Positions 8,215 through 16,175 are shown, counted from the stretch's first letter. The stretch: DNA of 53,203 nt from Anaerolineae bacterium (GCA_023151115.1 JAKLJP010000048.1:1-53203), one strand, 5' to 3'. Numbers and translations are program-made. Notes: generated by a model from the sequence alone, not told the origin.

Positions 8215-8258
8215 TGCGTGATTTTTATTTTCTCACGCATCACGCATCACGTATCACG
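8196..8258. terminator. Perfect 26-bp stem hairpin overlapping the kinase stop
   Basis: The arms at 8196-8221 and 8233-8258 are perfect reverse complements built from repeated GTGATGC/GTGATAC words. The loop is TTTTTATTTTC. The stop codon of the kinase lies inside the left arm. It can act as a terminator-like structure in either direction. Confidence 0.75.
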
Positions 8259-8320
8259 ATAAATAATCAACACCGGAAGCACTCAATCTTACCACAACAC
8301 TCGTCCTGGAGTAACCATTA

Positions 8321-9271
8321 ATGCAAGCCGTAATTTTAGCCGCCGGAAAAGGCTCGCGCCTCAACCCGATTACCTTAAACCGGACCAAGGCCATGGTCCC
8401 CATTCTGGGCAAGCCCATTGTCGAGCGGGTGATGGAGGGCCTGGCCCAGAACGGCATCCAGGATTTTATCCTGGTTGTCAGCCGGGAAGACAGTGAAGTG
8501 ACCCGCTACTTTCAGGAGCAGTCAACCTTGAAGGTGAAGCTGCAATTTGTGATTCAGCCGGAGCGTTTGGGCATGGCCAATGCCCTTAGCCTGGCCGCGC
8601 CCTATCTGCGCAACAGCTTTATCCTTTCCGCCTGCGACAACCTGACCCCGGTTGAGCACGTGGCCGATTTGTTAAAAACGCACCAGCAGCAGGCAGCCAA
8701 TGCCACCTTAAGCCTGATGCAAATTGACCGGGCGCTGTCCAGCCGCACCGGCATCATCGAGTGGCGTGACGGGCAAATTTCCCGCATTGTCGAGAAACCT
8801 TCTCCGGCTGAAGCACCCTCCGATATTGCCAGCCTGCCCCTCTATGTTTTCTCGCCCAAACTGCTCGACTATTTACCCCAGGTCAAACTGTCGCCGCGCG
8901 GCGAATATGAGCTGCAAGACGCGCTGCAAATGTTAATTGACCACGATGGCCGCGTGACCGGGGTGCTCACCCCCAGCCGGCTGCAATTGACCAACGCCGC
9001 CGATCTGCTGGCCCTCAACCGCCATTATTTGACCACCGGCGGCGACACGCCCCAGTTAGCCCCCCGCACCGTCGGCCAGCACACCCACCTGATTACCCCG
9101 CTGCGCATCGAAGAGGGCACCACCATCGGCCCCGGCTGTGTCATCGGCCCCCGCGTTTACATCGAGCGCAACTGCCGCATTGGGGCCGATGTACTGATCA
9201 AAGACGCCGTTATCCTGCGCGATACCGTCATCGAAGACGGGCGGCAGGTGGTGGGGGAAGTGGTCTCGTGA
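8321..9271 (+). CDS. Sugar-1-phosphate nucleotidyltransferase with C-terminal beta-helix
   Basis: A 316-residue enzyme of the glucose-1-phosphate thymidylyl/uridylyltransferase superfamily. The N-terminal signature LAAGKGSRLNPITLNRTKAMVPI (residues 6-28) is the nucleotide-binding loop with its lysine. FILSACDNLTP holds the metal-binding acidic residue, and GIIEW...IVEKP is the sugar-binding area. Residues from about 255 to 300 are hexapeptide repeats of a left-handed beta-helix (TTIGPGCVIGPRVYIERNCRIG). It follows the kinase on the same strand by 106 bases and starts at ATG 8321 after CTGGAG. By context it should convert the sugar-acid 1-phosphate to a UDP- or dTDP-sugar. Substrate and base are not determined by sequence. 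Confidence 0.8.
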   Translation: MQAVILAAGKGSRLNPITLNRTKAMVPILGKPIVERVMEGLAQNGIQDFILVVSREDSEVTRYFQEQSTLKVKLQFVIQPERLGMANALSLAAPYLRNSFILSACDNLTPVEHVADLLKTHQQQAANATLSLMQIDRALSSRTGIIEWRDGQISRIVEKPSPAEAPSDIASLPLYVFSPKLLDYLPQVKLSPRGEYELQDALQMLIDHDGRVTGVLTPSRLQLTNAADLLALNRHYLTTGGDTPQLAPRTVGQHTHLITPLRIEEGTTIGPGCVIGPRVYIERNCRIGADVLIKDAVILRDTVIEDGRQVVGEVVS

Positions 9272-9280
9272 TGCGTGATG

Positions 9281-9334
9281 CGTCTTACGTCTTGCGTGTT
9301 ACGTTCATTTACGTAACACGCAAGACGTAAGACG
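9281..9334. terminator. 24-bp stem hairpin between convergent genes
   Basis: Perfect arms at 9281-9304 and 9311-9334, made of TCTTACG/TCTTGCG words, enclose the loop TCATTT. It sits between the convergent nucleotidyltransferase and iolO-like genes and could terminate both. Confidence 0.75.
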
Positions 9335-9340
9335 TGCGAT

Positions 9341-10150
9341 TTATATCTTAAGTCCCCGCAAAAATTCAATTCCCCGCTTTGCCCCAGTTTCAGCGTCGGG
9401 TTTGGGCATAAATTCGCCGGAAACGAAGCCGGTGTAGTCGGTAGCAAACAACGTGGTCAGAATTGAGTTAAAATCAATATGGCCCGCGCCCGGATGCCAG
9501 CGGTTGGAGTCGGCCACGTGAAAGTGGAAGATGCGCTCGCCGCAGGCGCGAATACTGTCCTCGATGGATGGCTCTTCGATATTCATGTGGAAGGTGTCCA
9601 GCAGCAGACCAAAGTTGTCGGCCCCCACCCGCTCGATCAAATCCAGCCCGTCGGCGACGGTGTGAATCAGGTCGGTTTCATAGCGGTTGAGCGGCTCCAG
9701 GGCATAGCGCACCCCATAAGGCGCCGCCGCGGCCGAACATTCCTGCAACGCTTCGACCAGGAAAGCCATAGACTGCGCATGCGTTTGCCCCGCCGGCGTA
9801 ATCCCTCTGATCAAGCCCAGAATGACCACCGCCTTGAACCGCGCCGCCAGCGGAATATGGCTCTTGATCCGCTCAATGGCCGCCCGGCGCACGGTGGGGT
9901 CACTGCTGGTAAAGGACAGCCGTTCTTCGCCCCAGGCCTGGCCGGTGCCAATGGCCGGGACAACCAAACCGTGTCGCCGGACAACTGCCTCAAGCTCCTC
10001 GGGATTGACCAGCTTAGGGTCACGGATGGCTAATTCTACGCCCTCATAGCCGTAACCGGCAATTTTGGCAACATTAGTTTCAAAATCCCCTTTAAAAGCG
10101 ACCGCTTGAAATTGGGCGGCATGGGTGGACAGAACAATGGATAGTTTCAT
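9341..10150 (-). CDS. iolO: Sugar epimerase of the xylose-isomerase-like TIM barrel family, IolO-like
   Basis: A 269-residue TIM barrel of the AP endonuclease 2/xylose isomerase-like family. Metal ligands of the ketose 3-epimerase type are visible: Glu152 in ALEPLNRYETD, Asp185 and His188 in LLDTFHMN, His211 in FHFHVADSNRWHPG, and Glu246 in SGEFMP. The Thermotoga maritima inositol pathway uses a member of this family, IolO, to convert 5-keto-L-gluconate to D-tagaturonate. Placement here, downstream of iolM and iolN homologues and beside uxaE, supports that role. The ATG at 10150 is close behind the AllA-like stop (eight bases), so the two are co-transcribed. L-ribulose or tagatose epimerase activity is the main alternative. 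Confidence 0.75.
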   Translation of the reverse strand: MKLSIVLSTHAAQFQAVAFKGDFETNVAKIAGYGYEGVELAIRDPKLVNPEELEAVVRRHGLVVPAIGTGQAWGEERLSFTSSDPTVRRAAIERIKSHIPLAARFKAVVILGLIRGITPAGQTHAQSMAFLVEALQECSAAAAPYGVRYALEPLNRYETDLIHTVADGLDLIERVGADNFGLLLDTFHMNIEEPSIEDSIRACGERIFHFHVADSNRWHPGAGHIDFNSILTTLFATDYTGFVSGEFMPKPDAETGAKRGIEFLRGLKI

Positions 10151-10158
10151 AAGCGGGT

Positions 10159-10662
10159 CTAAACTCCCTCAATTCTGAGTTGGGCGTCAGCTTCAAGCGT
10201 AACCACCACACAATCATTGGCATAAACCCGCTCCGGCAGCACAATCAAAACATTGGCCGGCTGGTCGCTCAGGGTAAAGGGGGCGTGATGCCAGACCCCC
10301 GGCCGCAGACTGACCAGGGTTCCCTGCGGAATCCGAAAGACCCGGATTTTGTCCAGAGGCACCTCGTCGCTGGGCGGGGTGGCCGGGCCAACGTGGATGA
10401 GAATATCCCGGTCCAGCGGCAGCATCACCTCGCCCGTGGTCGAGTGATATTCGGTCACATCAATCACCGGCTCCCGTTTTTCTACCCGGCAGGTGGAAAA
10501 AGAGGCGATGGTATGCGCCCCCAGCGTTTGCTGAACCATATCCCGGAAAAATTCAACCGGGGCCGCCCCAATTTTTTCGGTCTGGGGGTTGAGGTAGTTA
10601 GCATAACTGCCAAACGGCAGAAATTTTTCTACACTTAAATCTTCTACTTTGACGGTACGCAT
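10159..10662 (-). CDS. Ureidoglycolate lyase (AllA)-like cupin protein
   Basis: A protein of 167 residues (171 from the alternative ATG at 10674) resembling the AllA/ureidoglycolate lyase family, a small beta-barrel enzyme. Visible signatures are EYHSTTGEVMLPLD, followed by LIHVGPATPP and a C-terminal GVWHHAPF, which is close to the family's GxWHxP. No allantoin genes are nearby. It lies between iolN and iolO homologues on the same strand, eight bases ahead of iolO. It may therefore act on a keto sugar acid or its enol/lactone form in this pathway, for example assisting opening or isomerisation of the dehydro-inosose product. That is inference. The start is uncertain because a strong hairpin ends two bases before the upstream ATG. 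Confidence 0.68.
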   Translation of the reverse strand: MRTVKVEDLSVEKFLPFGSYANYLNPQTEKIGAAPVEFFRDMVQQTLGAHTIASFSTCRVEKREPVIDVTEYHSTTGEVMLPLDRDILIHVGPATPPSDEVPLDKIRVFRIPQGTLVSLRPGVWHHAPFTLSDQPANVLIVLPERVYANDCVVVTLEADAQLRIEGV

Positions 10663-10675
10663 ATTCACTCTCATG

Positions 10676-10709
10676 AAAACCGGGGAGTCTATCAGGACTC
10701 CCCGGTTTT
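10676..10709 (-). terminator. Terminator between iolN and the AllA-like gene
   Basis: A perfect 14-bp stem (10676-10689 with 10696-10709, AAAACCGGGGAGTC and complement) encloses a 6-base loop. On the minus strand it ends in TTTT and lies 12 bases after the iolN stop. It probably causes partial termination, since the next genes have no clear promoter of their own. Confidence 0.8.
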
Positions 10710-10721
10710 GTTGTGTATCAA

Positions 10722-11858
10722 TTAAAACGTCGAGCGTTGCCCAATCATCGGCAGGGCGTAAACCGACTTCCAGCCGGGACTTTGCGGCTCGCGCAGGAAG
10801 GGTTCCATCTCCTCGGCGGTACGCAGAGTGATTTCCTCCACCGGCGGAACTTTGCCGGCGGGGAAGGCTTCCAGGATGTCGTCGTGGAGCAGGGTCAGGT
10901 AGCGCAGGATAGCGGCCAGGGGGCGCTTGGCTTTCTGTGCGGTCGCATCGGCGGCGTTGCCGACTACCCCTTCCGGCGTGGCGGCGATTTCGATGGCAAA
11001 ATGGCCTTCGCCTTCGGACCAGCGGCTGGGCCGGCGGTAGGGGTCTACCGACTTGTCGAAGTGGCCTTCGGGCAGGTAGGATTTGCCCTGGGTGTTGACG
11101 GCGTAGTTCATATCTACCATATCGGGGAAGAGATACAGCCCCAGCGAGGTCTCGGCTTCGCAGGCGTGGACAAAAGTAGTCCCATATTCGCCGCCGAACT
11201 TCTTCTCGCGGAAAAATTCGCGCACAGCCCGGTGCCAGTCAATCACCCGGAAGATGCCGGGCAGTTGGTACCGTTTTTGCAATTCCTGGATAGCCGATTC
11301 CAGCATCCACAGTTGGCCGTGGTTGTTGATGAGGATTTGTTTGCGCCAGCCGTCGTTCCACAAGCCGAGCATGGCGTCAATCAACATCTCGCGGGCAATA
11401 TCCTCGCGGACGATACAGGTGGCCGACATGCCCATGTGGTGGAAGGGATGCGTCCCAAAATTGAGCGGCGGCAGCGACAGCGAACAGGGCGCGCCCCGTT
11501 TGGCCGTAAAGCGGCGTACGCCTTCGAGAATCTGGCTGACAAACAGGGTGTCGGTGGCGGTGGGCAGGTGTAGGCCGTGATTTTCGGTGCAGCCGATGGG
11601 GATAAAAAGGATGTCATTCTTGCGGCGCTCTTCGACCACTTTCCAGCGTACGGTGGTTTGAATATAAGAGCCGGCTTTGCCCCACTCGACCGGCGAGGGC
11701 ATGCCGTACTCGGCCAGGATAGCATCAATCTGCTCGTCGCTGGCCTCCCAAACCTCTTTTTTCATGCGGCCAACGCCGTTGTCCTCAAAAAACAGATCGG
11801 GGACGTTGGTCTCCAGCAATCCTTCCGGGACGGGCATTTTGCCATTGGTGGTTGACAT
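10722..11858 (-). CDS. iolN: Creatininase-family hydrolase, 3-dehydro-scyllo-inosose hydrolase candidate
   Basis: A 378-residue metal-dependent hydrolase of the creatininase family. The metal ligands appear in IPIGCTENHGLHLPTATD (Glu92, His94, Asp103) and in GTHPFHHMG (His137-141), followed by INNHGQ. It is longer than creatininase (about 260) because of extra N- and C-terminal parts. This fits the Thermotoga IolN type, which opens the ring of diketo-inositol to give 5-keto-L-gluconate. ATG 11858 has GGAGAG upstream. The gene follows the iolM homologue on the same strand with a hairpin repeat between. Family assignment is firm. The substrate follows from the combination iolG, iolM, iolN and iolO in one locus. 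Confidence 0.78.
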   Translation of the reverse strand: MSTTNGKMPVPEGLLETNVPDLFFEDNGVGRMKKEVWEASDEQIDAILAEYGMPSPVEWGKAGSYIQTTVRWKVVEERRKNDILFIPIGCTENHGLHLPTATDTLFVSQILEGVRRFTAKRGAPCSLSLPPLNFGTHPFHHMGMSATCIVREDIAREMLIDAMLGLWNDGWRKQILINNHGQLWMLESAIQELQKRYQLPGIFRVIDWHRAVREFFREKKFGGEYGTTFVHACEAETSLGLYLFPDMVDMNYAVNTQGKSYLPEGHFDKSVDPYRRPSRWSEGEGHFAIEIAATPEGVVGNAADATAQKAKRPLAAILRYLTLLHDDILEAFPAGKVPPVEEITLRTAEEMEPFLREPQSPGWKSVYALPMIGQRSTF

Positions 11859-11894
11859 TGGATCTCTCCTTTTTGGTCAAATTTAATGGGAATT

Positions 11895-11948
11895 GATGCG
11901 TGATACGTGATGCGTGACTTCTTATTACGCATCACGCATCACGCTTTA
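11895..11948. repeat. Hairpin of GTGATGC words between iolM and iolN
   Basis: The arm GATGCGTGATACGTGATGCG pairs imperfectly with a run of ACGCATCACGC. It uses the same words as the hairpin at 8196-8258. It sits in the 94-base gap between two co-directional genes. Confidence 0.7.
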
Positions 11949-11952
11949 CGTT

Positions 11953-13110
11953 TTAGTTGGGGTACACCATCACCTTACCATCCACCCGCTCGGTGCCTTT
12001 GATGATGGCCTCTACGGCTTTATCCAATTGATAACGAGCCGTAATCATCGGGCTGAGATCCAGCCGGCCCGAAGCGACCATGCGGATGACGTTGGGGAAG
12101 TTTTCGTCGCCGGAGTGACCCTGCGCCCCGTACACCTGCGCCCGGCGCACTTGCATGGTTTCCAGGTACATGGGCACTTCTTTGGCCGCCCGGCCAATCT
12201 GCACAATTTTGCCGTTGATGGCCAGGCTCTTGACCATTTCGGGGACGGTGATGTGCGGCGCGCCGGCAGCTTCGACGTAGAAGTTGAAGCCCTCGCCCTT
12301 GCTCAGTTCCATCAGCACTTCAGAAGCGCGTACCTCACGCGGATCATAGACATAATCAGAGCCGAGTTTTTTGGCTAACTCAAGCCGCTCTCTTGAAATA
12401 TCAAAGGTGACAATCTTGCCTGCGCCGGCAGCTTCGGCCAGGCCTACTGCCGCCAGACCAATCGGGCCGGCCCCAAAGACTGCCACAAAGTGACCGGGCT
12501 TGAAACCACCGGCCCGTGAGAACATGGCGTTGTAGGAAACACAGGTCGGCTCGGTCAAGGCGGCCACTTCGTAAGCCTTTTTCTCATCGCCAAAACGCTC
12601 GGCAATGGCGTTGATCTTCCAGGCAAATTTAGCGCCGATAGCGATGTAGTTGGCAAAGCCGCCGTCAATGGTGAAGCCAATTTCTTCCAGGTTGGTGCAG
12701 TGGTTGGGGAAACCGTTGCGGCAGGGGGTGCAGTGGCCGCACCAGATCATCTCTTCCACCGTGACCATGTCGCCCACTTTCAGGTCTTGCACTTCTTTGC
12801 CCACTTCGACCACCTTGCCGGAAAGCTCGTGGCCGGTGATGGAAGGGAATTTGGTCAGGCCGGGGTAGAGCATGTAGCCATCGGAGTCGGTTTCATAAAA
12901 GTGCAGGTCAGAACCGCACACGCCGCAAGCTTTGACTTCGAGCAGAATTTGGTCCGGTTTGATTTTGGGGTCGGGCCGTTCGGTCACTTCCAATTTGGGG
13001 TAGCGCCAGACGCTGCTGCCGGTAATGGCTTTGCCGGTCTCCTCTTCCCAGTCCGACACTTTATAATCGTGGCGGGGTTCCCACTTTGCATTTAAAACTA
13101 AGCCTTTCAT
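11953..13110 (-). CDS. iolM: Zinc-type alcohol dehydrogenase family, scyllo-inosose 3-dehydrogenase candidate
   Basis: A 385-residue medium-chain zinc dehydrogenase. Catalytic zinc ligands are Cys65 in CGVCGSDLHFY and His94-Glu95 in ITGHE. The structural zinc site is complete with Cys124, Cys127, Cys130 and Cys138 (CGHCTPCRNGFPNHC). The NAD-binding turn is GAGPIG near residue 215. An N-terminal extension of about 40 residues before the usual fold matches the length of IolM from the Thermotoga inositol pathway, which oxidises 2-keto-myo-inositol (scyllo-inosose) to the diketone. The ATG at 13110 has GGAGG nearby. It is first in its operon and lies behind a promoter with the LacI-type operator at 13269-13286. 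Sorbitol/threonine dehydrogenase-like activity is the alternative. Confidence 0.8.
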   Translation of the reverse strand: MKGLVLNAKWEPRHDYKVSDWEEETGKAITGSSVWRYPKLEVTERPDPKIKPDQILLEVKACGVCGSDLHFYETDSDGYMLYPGLTKFPSITGHELSGKVVEVGKEVQDLKVGDMVTVEEMIWCGHCTPCRNGFPNHCTNLEEIGFTIDGGFANYIAIGAKFAWKINAIAERFGDEKKAYEVAALTEPTCVSYNAMFSRAGGFKPGHFVAVFGAGPIGLAAVGLAEAAGAGKIVTFDISRERLELAKKLGSDYVYDPREVRASEVLMELSKGEGFNFYVEAAGAPHITVPEMVKSLAINGKIVQIGRAAKEVPMYLETMQVRRAQVYGAQGHSGDENFPNVIRMVASGRLDLSPMITARYQLDKAVEAIIKGTERVDGKVMVYPN

Positions 13111-13268
13111 TTTTAAACCTCCAAGTAGTTAATAAAGTTGATTAAGGTTTTTGTAACTACTCACCCCTCATATCATTTCGAGGCTGAAAGCCGAGAAATC
13201 TCTGAGACCGTTGTCTGCAAACTACGGATTAGGAATGGTTGAGTGGTTACTAAAGATGTGTTTCTTGT

Positions 13269-13286
13269 TACGCACACGTGTGCATA
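13269..13286. promoter_or_regulatory. LacI-family operator upstream of iolM operon
   Basis: The sequence is TACGCACACGTGTGCATA: a perfect 12-base core GCACACGTGTGC with matching flanks. The same core occurs at 20850-20861 in front of the lacI-type gene. It covers the predicted transcription start of the promoter at 13288-13316, so binding should repress. Confidence 0.8.
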
Positions 13287-13287
13287 G

Positions 13288-13316
13288 AGTATAGTATAGA
13301 TTTGTTAGGGTGTCAA
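13288..13316 (-). promoter_or_regulatory. Promoter of the iolM operon
   Basis: On the minus strand TTGACA (13316-13311) and TATACT (13293-13288) are 17 bases apart, close to the sigma-70 consensus. The start would fall near 13281, inside the operator. Confidence 0.75.
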
Positions 13317-13442
13317 AATAACAGATACGCAATTTAACTCCGGTTTATGAGTAGCTGAAACGGGTTTACAACGGATAAAGGAGACTTCTTGCGGTTAATA
13401 AGTTCGCTCTTGACGTTCTCGGGGGGATCATTATGAGAACCC

Positions 13443-14468
13443 TTATTTTTCGGTATTGAGCGGCAGTTCTATGGGCCGGGCTTGGTGGTAAGATTGAGTG
13501 GCCGCCAGCGCAATTTCCAGGGCTGCACGGGCATCCTGGCCGGTCACTAGCGGCGATTGATCGGTCCGCACCCGCTCGACAAAATCCTGGGCCTGGGCCA
13601 GGTACGCCTCACCAAAGCGCTCCATCAGGTAGGGAACCATATCGTGGCTGATACCCTGACGAGTCAAAATCAGCACGGGCGTTTGCCGAAAATAACCGAT
13701 CTGCACCCCGCCGGTAGTGCCCAATACTTCGGTACGGATGTCGTAGCCATACAGGGCATTGCGACTGACCTCGACATTGCCCAACGTGCCGTTTTTGAAC
13801 AGCATGTTGACCACCGCGTTGTCAATATCGCCCACCGTGTTGAGTTGAGGGAAGGCCAGGGTGCCGCCTTCGGTATAGACCCGTTTGACCTCGTTGCCCA
13901 TCAGCCAGCGCCCCAGATCAAAATCGTGGATCGCCATATCCAGAATCAAGCCGCCGCTGACGCTGGGCCGGGCATATTCCAGGTCGGGGCAAAAGGGGTC
14001 CCGCCCCACCGATTTAAACGTAACCGGCTGGCCGATGACCCCGGCCTCGATCTGTTTTTTGGCTGCCATATACCCGGCGTCGAAGCGGCGCATAAAACCG
14101 GCCTGGAACAGAACGCCCTTTTGGGCAATAACGGCCAGCATGGCGTCGGTATCTTCCAGCGTCAAAGCCACCGGCTTTTCGCAAAAGATGGCTTTACCGG
14201 CTTCCGCCGCCGCAATAACCACCTCCCGGTGGGTGCTGGTGGGCGAAATGACAAAAACCGCTCTGATCTCAGGGTTAGCCAAAACATCCCGATAATCGGT
14301 TGACCAGGATATCCCTTCTAGTTCAGCGGCGAAGGTTTGCGCTCGCTCGGCCATGGCATCGGCTACGGCCACAATTTTAGCCTGGGGAATCCGTCCGGCC
14401 AGATGCCGGGCGTAGACCTGCCCCATCCGCCCCAGGCCGATGACGCCCACCGGCAGTTTAGCCTTCAT
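13443..14468 (-). CDS. iolG: Gfo/Idh/MocA-family inositol 2-dehydrogenase candidate 1
   Basis: A 341-residue NAD(P)-dependent dehydrogenase of the Gfo/Idh/MocA family. The N-terminal Rossmann motif is VGVIGLGRMG, and the family signature EKPVAL follows at about 95-100. The C-terminal alpha/beta domain holds VSGGLILDMAIHDFDLGRWLMG, with the Asp and His of the catalytic region. The start at ATG 14468 was chosen for the AAAGGGA box; an upstream TTG would lie inside a hairpin repeat. In the Thermotoga-type pathway IolG oxidises myo-inositol to 2-keto-myo-inositol, the substrate of IolM. It ends the run lacI - dehydrogenase - SBP - permease - ATPase - pentapeptide - this gene. A second paralogue is at 18754-19773, and which one is the myo-inositol enzyme cannot be told. 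Confidence 0.8.
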   Translation of the reverse strand: MKAKLPVGVIGLGRMGQVYARHLAGRIPQAKIVAVADAMAERAQTFAAELEGISWSTDYRDVLANPEIRAVFVISPTSTHREVVIAAAEAGKAIFCEKPVALTLEDTDAMLAVIAQKGVLFQAGFMRRFDAGYMAAKKQIEAGVIGQPVTFKSVGRDPFCPDLEYARPSVSGGLILDMAIHDFDLGRWLMGNEVKRVYTEGGTLAFPQLNTVGDIDNAVVNMLFKNGTLGNVEVSRNALYGYDIRTEVLGTTGGVQIGYFRQTPVLILTRQGISHDMVPYLMERFGEAYLAQAQDFVERVRTDQSPLVTGQDARAALEIALAATQSYHQARPIELPLNTEK

Positions 14469-14490
14469 AAAAGTCCCTTTGATTTTGTAA

Positions 14491-14604
14491 CTGCTCAGGC
14501 ATGTCATTTCGACCGAAGGGAGAAATCCTCAATACGTTACTTTTGTATGTTGCGTCTTGGAGATTTCTCGACCTTCGGTCTCGAAATGACATGAGGCTGA
14601 GTAG
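14491..14604. repeat. Inverted repeat with ATGTCATTTCGA ends
   Basis: The left part (CATGTCATTTCGACCGAAGG, AGAAATC) is complementary to the right part (GATTTCTCGACCTTCGGTC, TCGAAATGACATG). The outer flanks CTGCTCAGGC and GAGGCTGAGTAG also pair roughly. The ATGTCATTTCGA..GAGAAATCT word is a dispersed palindromic repeat known from several bacterial phyla. A shorter relative is at 13165-13202. Confidence 0.75.
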
Positions 14605-14654
14605 CAACTTAATTTTGATGTGATTCACGGCTGGCCTTCAACCGCCAACCCCCT

Positions 14655-14690
14655 CCCTTCCCTCCCCCTCTTAGAGGGAGGGGGGGCCGT
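14655..14690. terminator. C/T-rich hairpin after the pentapeptide gene
   Basis: CCCTCCCCCTC, a TTA loop and GAGGGAGGGGGG form an imperfect stem. It is 12-47 bases past the pentapeptide stop on the minus strand and resembles the arms of the repeat at 28600-28700. Function as a terminator is possible, but there is no T tract. Confidence 0.45.
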
Positions 14691-14701
14691 CGGCGATCAT
14701 G

Positions 14702-15268
14702 CTATTCATAAATATCCCCGTTGGGCTTCATTGCCCCGCGCAGATGGGCATTGCTCAGATTAGCTCCTTCCAGACTGGCCTCAAACAAGTTGGCCCCTCG
14801 CAGATGCGCCCCTTCCAGGTTAGCATTAGCCAAGTTTGCTCCCTTGAGCACCGCTTTGAGCAAGATAGCTTCGCTCAGATTAGCTCCACTTAGATTAGCT
14901 TCAGTCAGATGAGCTTCGCGCAGATTAACCTCAAACAAATTGGCTTGTTCTAGCTTGGCATAATTAAGCAGGCTCTGGCGCAAATTAGCTTTAGCCAAGT
15001 TTGCCTGGCTCAAGTCGGTATAACTCAAGTTAGCCTCACTGAGATTAGCCTCGGCCAGCATGGCCCCGGTCAGGTTCGCGCCGATTAAATTAGCCCCGGT
15101 CAAGTTGGCCCCGGCCAGATTGGCCTGGTTCAAATTAGCCTCGCTCAGATCAGCCCCGCTCAGGTTGGCCCCTTTCAAATAAGCGCCGCTCAGGTCACAG
15201 CCGGCCAGCCAGAGCGGTCTGGGCCGGTTCAGCAAATCATAGATTTGCGCAGATGTTAGCTCGGCCAT
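14702..15268 (-). CDS. Pentapeptide repeat protein
   Basis: A 188-residue protein that is almost entirely A(N/D)Lxx pentapeptide repeats (for example [21 protein letters not shown]), about 30 copies, after a short N-terminal helix [12 protein letters not shown]. Such proteins form a right-handed quadrilateral beta-helix. ATG 15268 is used because GAGGGGGA precedes it; the alternative ATG at 15298 overlaps the ABC ATPase. The gene is wedged between the inositol ABC ATPase and an iolG-type dehydrogenase on the same strand, with only 13 bases to the ATPase, so it is surely co-transcribed. No function is known for a pentapeptide protein with a sugar transporter. A role as a scaffold or as a regulator of the ATPase is speculation. 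Confidence 0.88.
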   Translation of the reverse strand: MAELTSAQIYDLLNRPRPLWLAGCDLSGAYLKGANLSGADLSEANLNQANLAGANLTGANLIGANLTGAMLAEANLSEANLSYTDLSQANLAKANLRQSLLNYAKLEQANLFEVNLREAHLTEANLSGANLSEAILLKAVLKGANLANANLEGAHLRGANLFEASLEGANLSNAHLRGAMKPNGDIYE

Positions 15269-15281
15269 GGTATTTTCCCCC

Positions 15282-16175
15282 TCATTCTTCCAGGCCATGC
15301 GAGAATACTTCTTCGCTTTCCTCCAATGCCTGGGCCAAATGCCGTTCGGCTTCGCCTAATTCCTGCCCGGCCCCAGAGTCGGTGCGAGCAAATTCGGCCA
15401 GTTCGTGGCTCAAAGCATCCAACTCATCAGCGCCGGACATCATTCTAACCATCTCCTCCCGCGCTAACTCGGCTTTGGTAAAGGTGCCAAAGGTTCGGCC
15501 TCGCTTGAGGATGGTAAATCTATCGCCTACCGCATAAGCATGGTGCGGATTGTGCGTAATCAGGATAACCCCTAGATTCCGCGCCCTGGCCTGGGCGACA
15601 TAACGCAAGACCACACCCGCTTGCTTGACCCCCAGAGCAGCCGTTGGCTCATCCAGAATTAATACCTTTGCCCCAAAGTAAACTGCGCGGGCGATAGCCA
15701 CACATTGGCGCTCACCACCAGAGAGAGTCCCCACCGGCTGGGACGGGTCGCGCACGTCAATACCCATCTTGAGCATCTCTTCCCGCGCTACCCGGTCGGA
15801 GAACTTGACATCGTAGCGCTTAAACGGTCCCCACCCCCCTCGGGTCGGCTCCGAACCGAGAAAGAAGTTGCGAGAGATACTCATTAAGGGAATCATCGCC
15901 AGGTCCTGATAAACGGTGGCAATGCCTCGATCCAGCGCATCCCGAGGGGAATTGAAATGAACTTCCTCGCCTTCAACCAAATACTGGCCCTCATCGGGCC
16001 GATGCACCCCGGAGAGCGTCTTGATGAGGGTAGACTTGCCCGCGCCGTTATCACCCAACAAACACATAACCTCACCGGCTCGCACGGCCATCGAGACATC
16101 GCTGAGGGCGATAACGTTGCCAAAAAATTTGGAAATATTTCTGACCTCAATAAGAGGCGTCCCATTTTGACTCAT
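15282..16175 (-). CDS. Sugar ABC transporter ATPase (inositol type)
   Basis: A 297-residue single-NBD ATPase of the ribose/inositol class. The Walker A motif is GDNGAGKST (about 42-50), the Q-loop is in TVYQDLAM, the signature is LSGGERQ, Walker B is [11 protein letters not shown], and the switch His is in LITHNPHHA. Most ribose-type ATPases have two NBDs (about 500 residues), whereas this single-domain form is the kind found with Thermotoga-type inositol and FrcA-like systems. The C-terminal 40 residues are acidic and helical ([12 protein letters not shown].. [10 protein letters not shown]) and unusual. It overlaps the permease stop by four bases (ATGA). With the permease and binding protein it forms a complete importer, for which an inositol or related cyclitol substrate is inferred from the operon. 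Confidence 0.87.
   Translation of the reverse strand: MSQNGTPLIEVRNISKFFGNVIALSDVSMAVRAGEVMCLLGDNGAGKSTLIKTLSGVHRPDEGQYLVEGEEVHFNSPRDALDRGIATVYQDLAMIPLMSISRNFFLGSEPTRGGWGPFKRYDVKFSDRVAREEMLKMGIDVRDPSQPVGTLSGGERQCVAIARAVYFGAKVLILDEPTAALGVKQAGVVLRYVAQARARNLGVILITHNPHHAYAVGDRFTILKRGRTFGTFTKAELAREEMVRMMSGADELDALSHELAEFARTDSGAGQELGEAERHLAQALEESEEVFSHGLEE

Larger units (their letters stand above)
13111..13442. other. Regulatory gap upstream of the iolM-like gene
   Basis: No gene is seen in these 332 bases. They hold the promoter at 13288-13316, the operator at 13269-13286 and, at about 13165-13202, a TCATTTCGAGG..CCGAGAAATCT hairpin of the type found more fully at 14491-14604. The part at 13320-13442 next to the iolG stop shows nothing recognisable. 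Confidence 0.6.
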
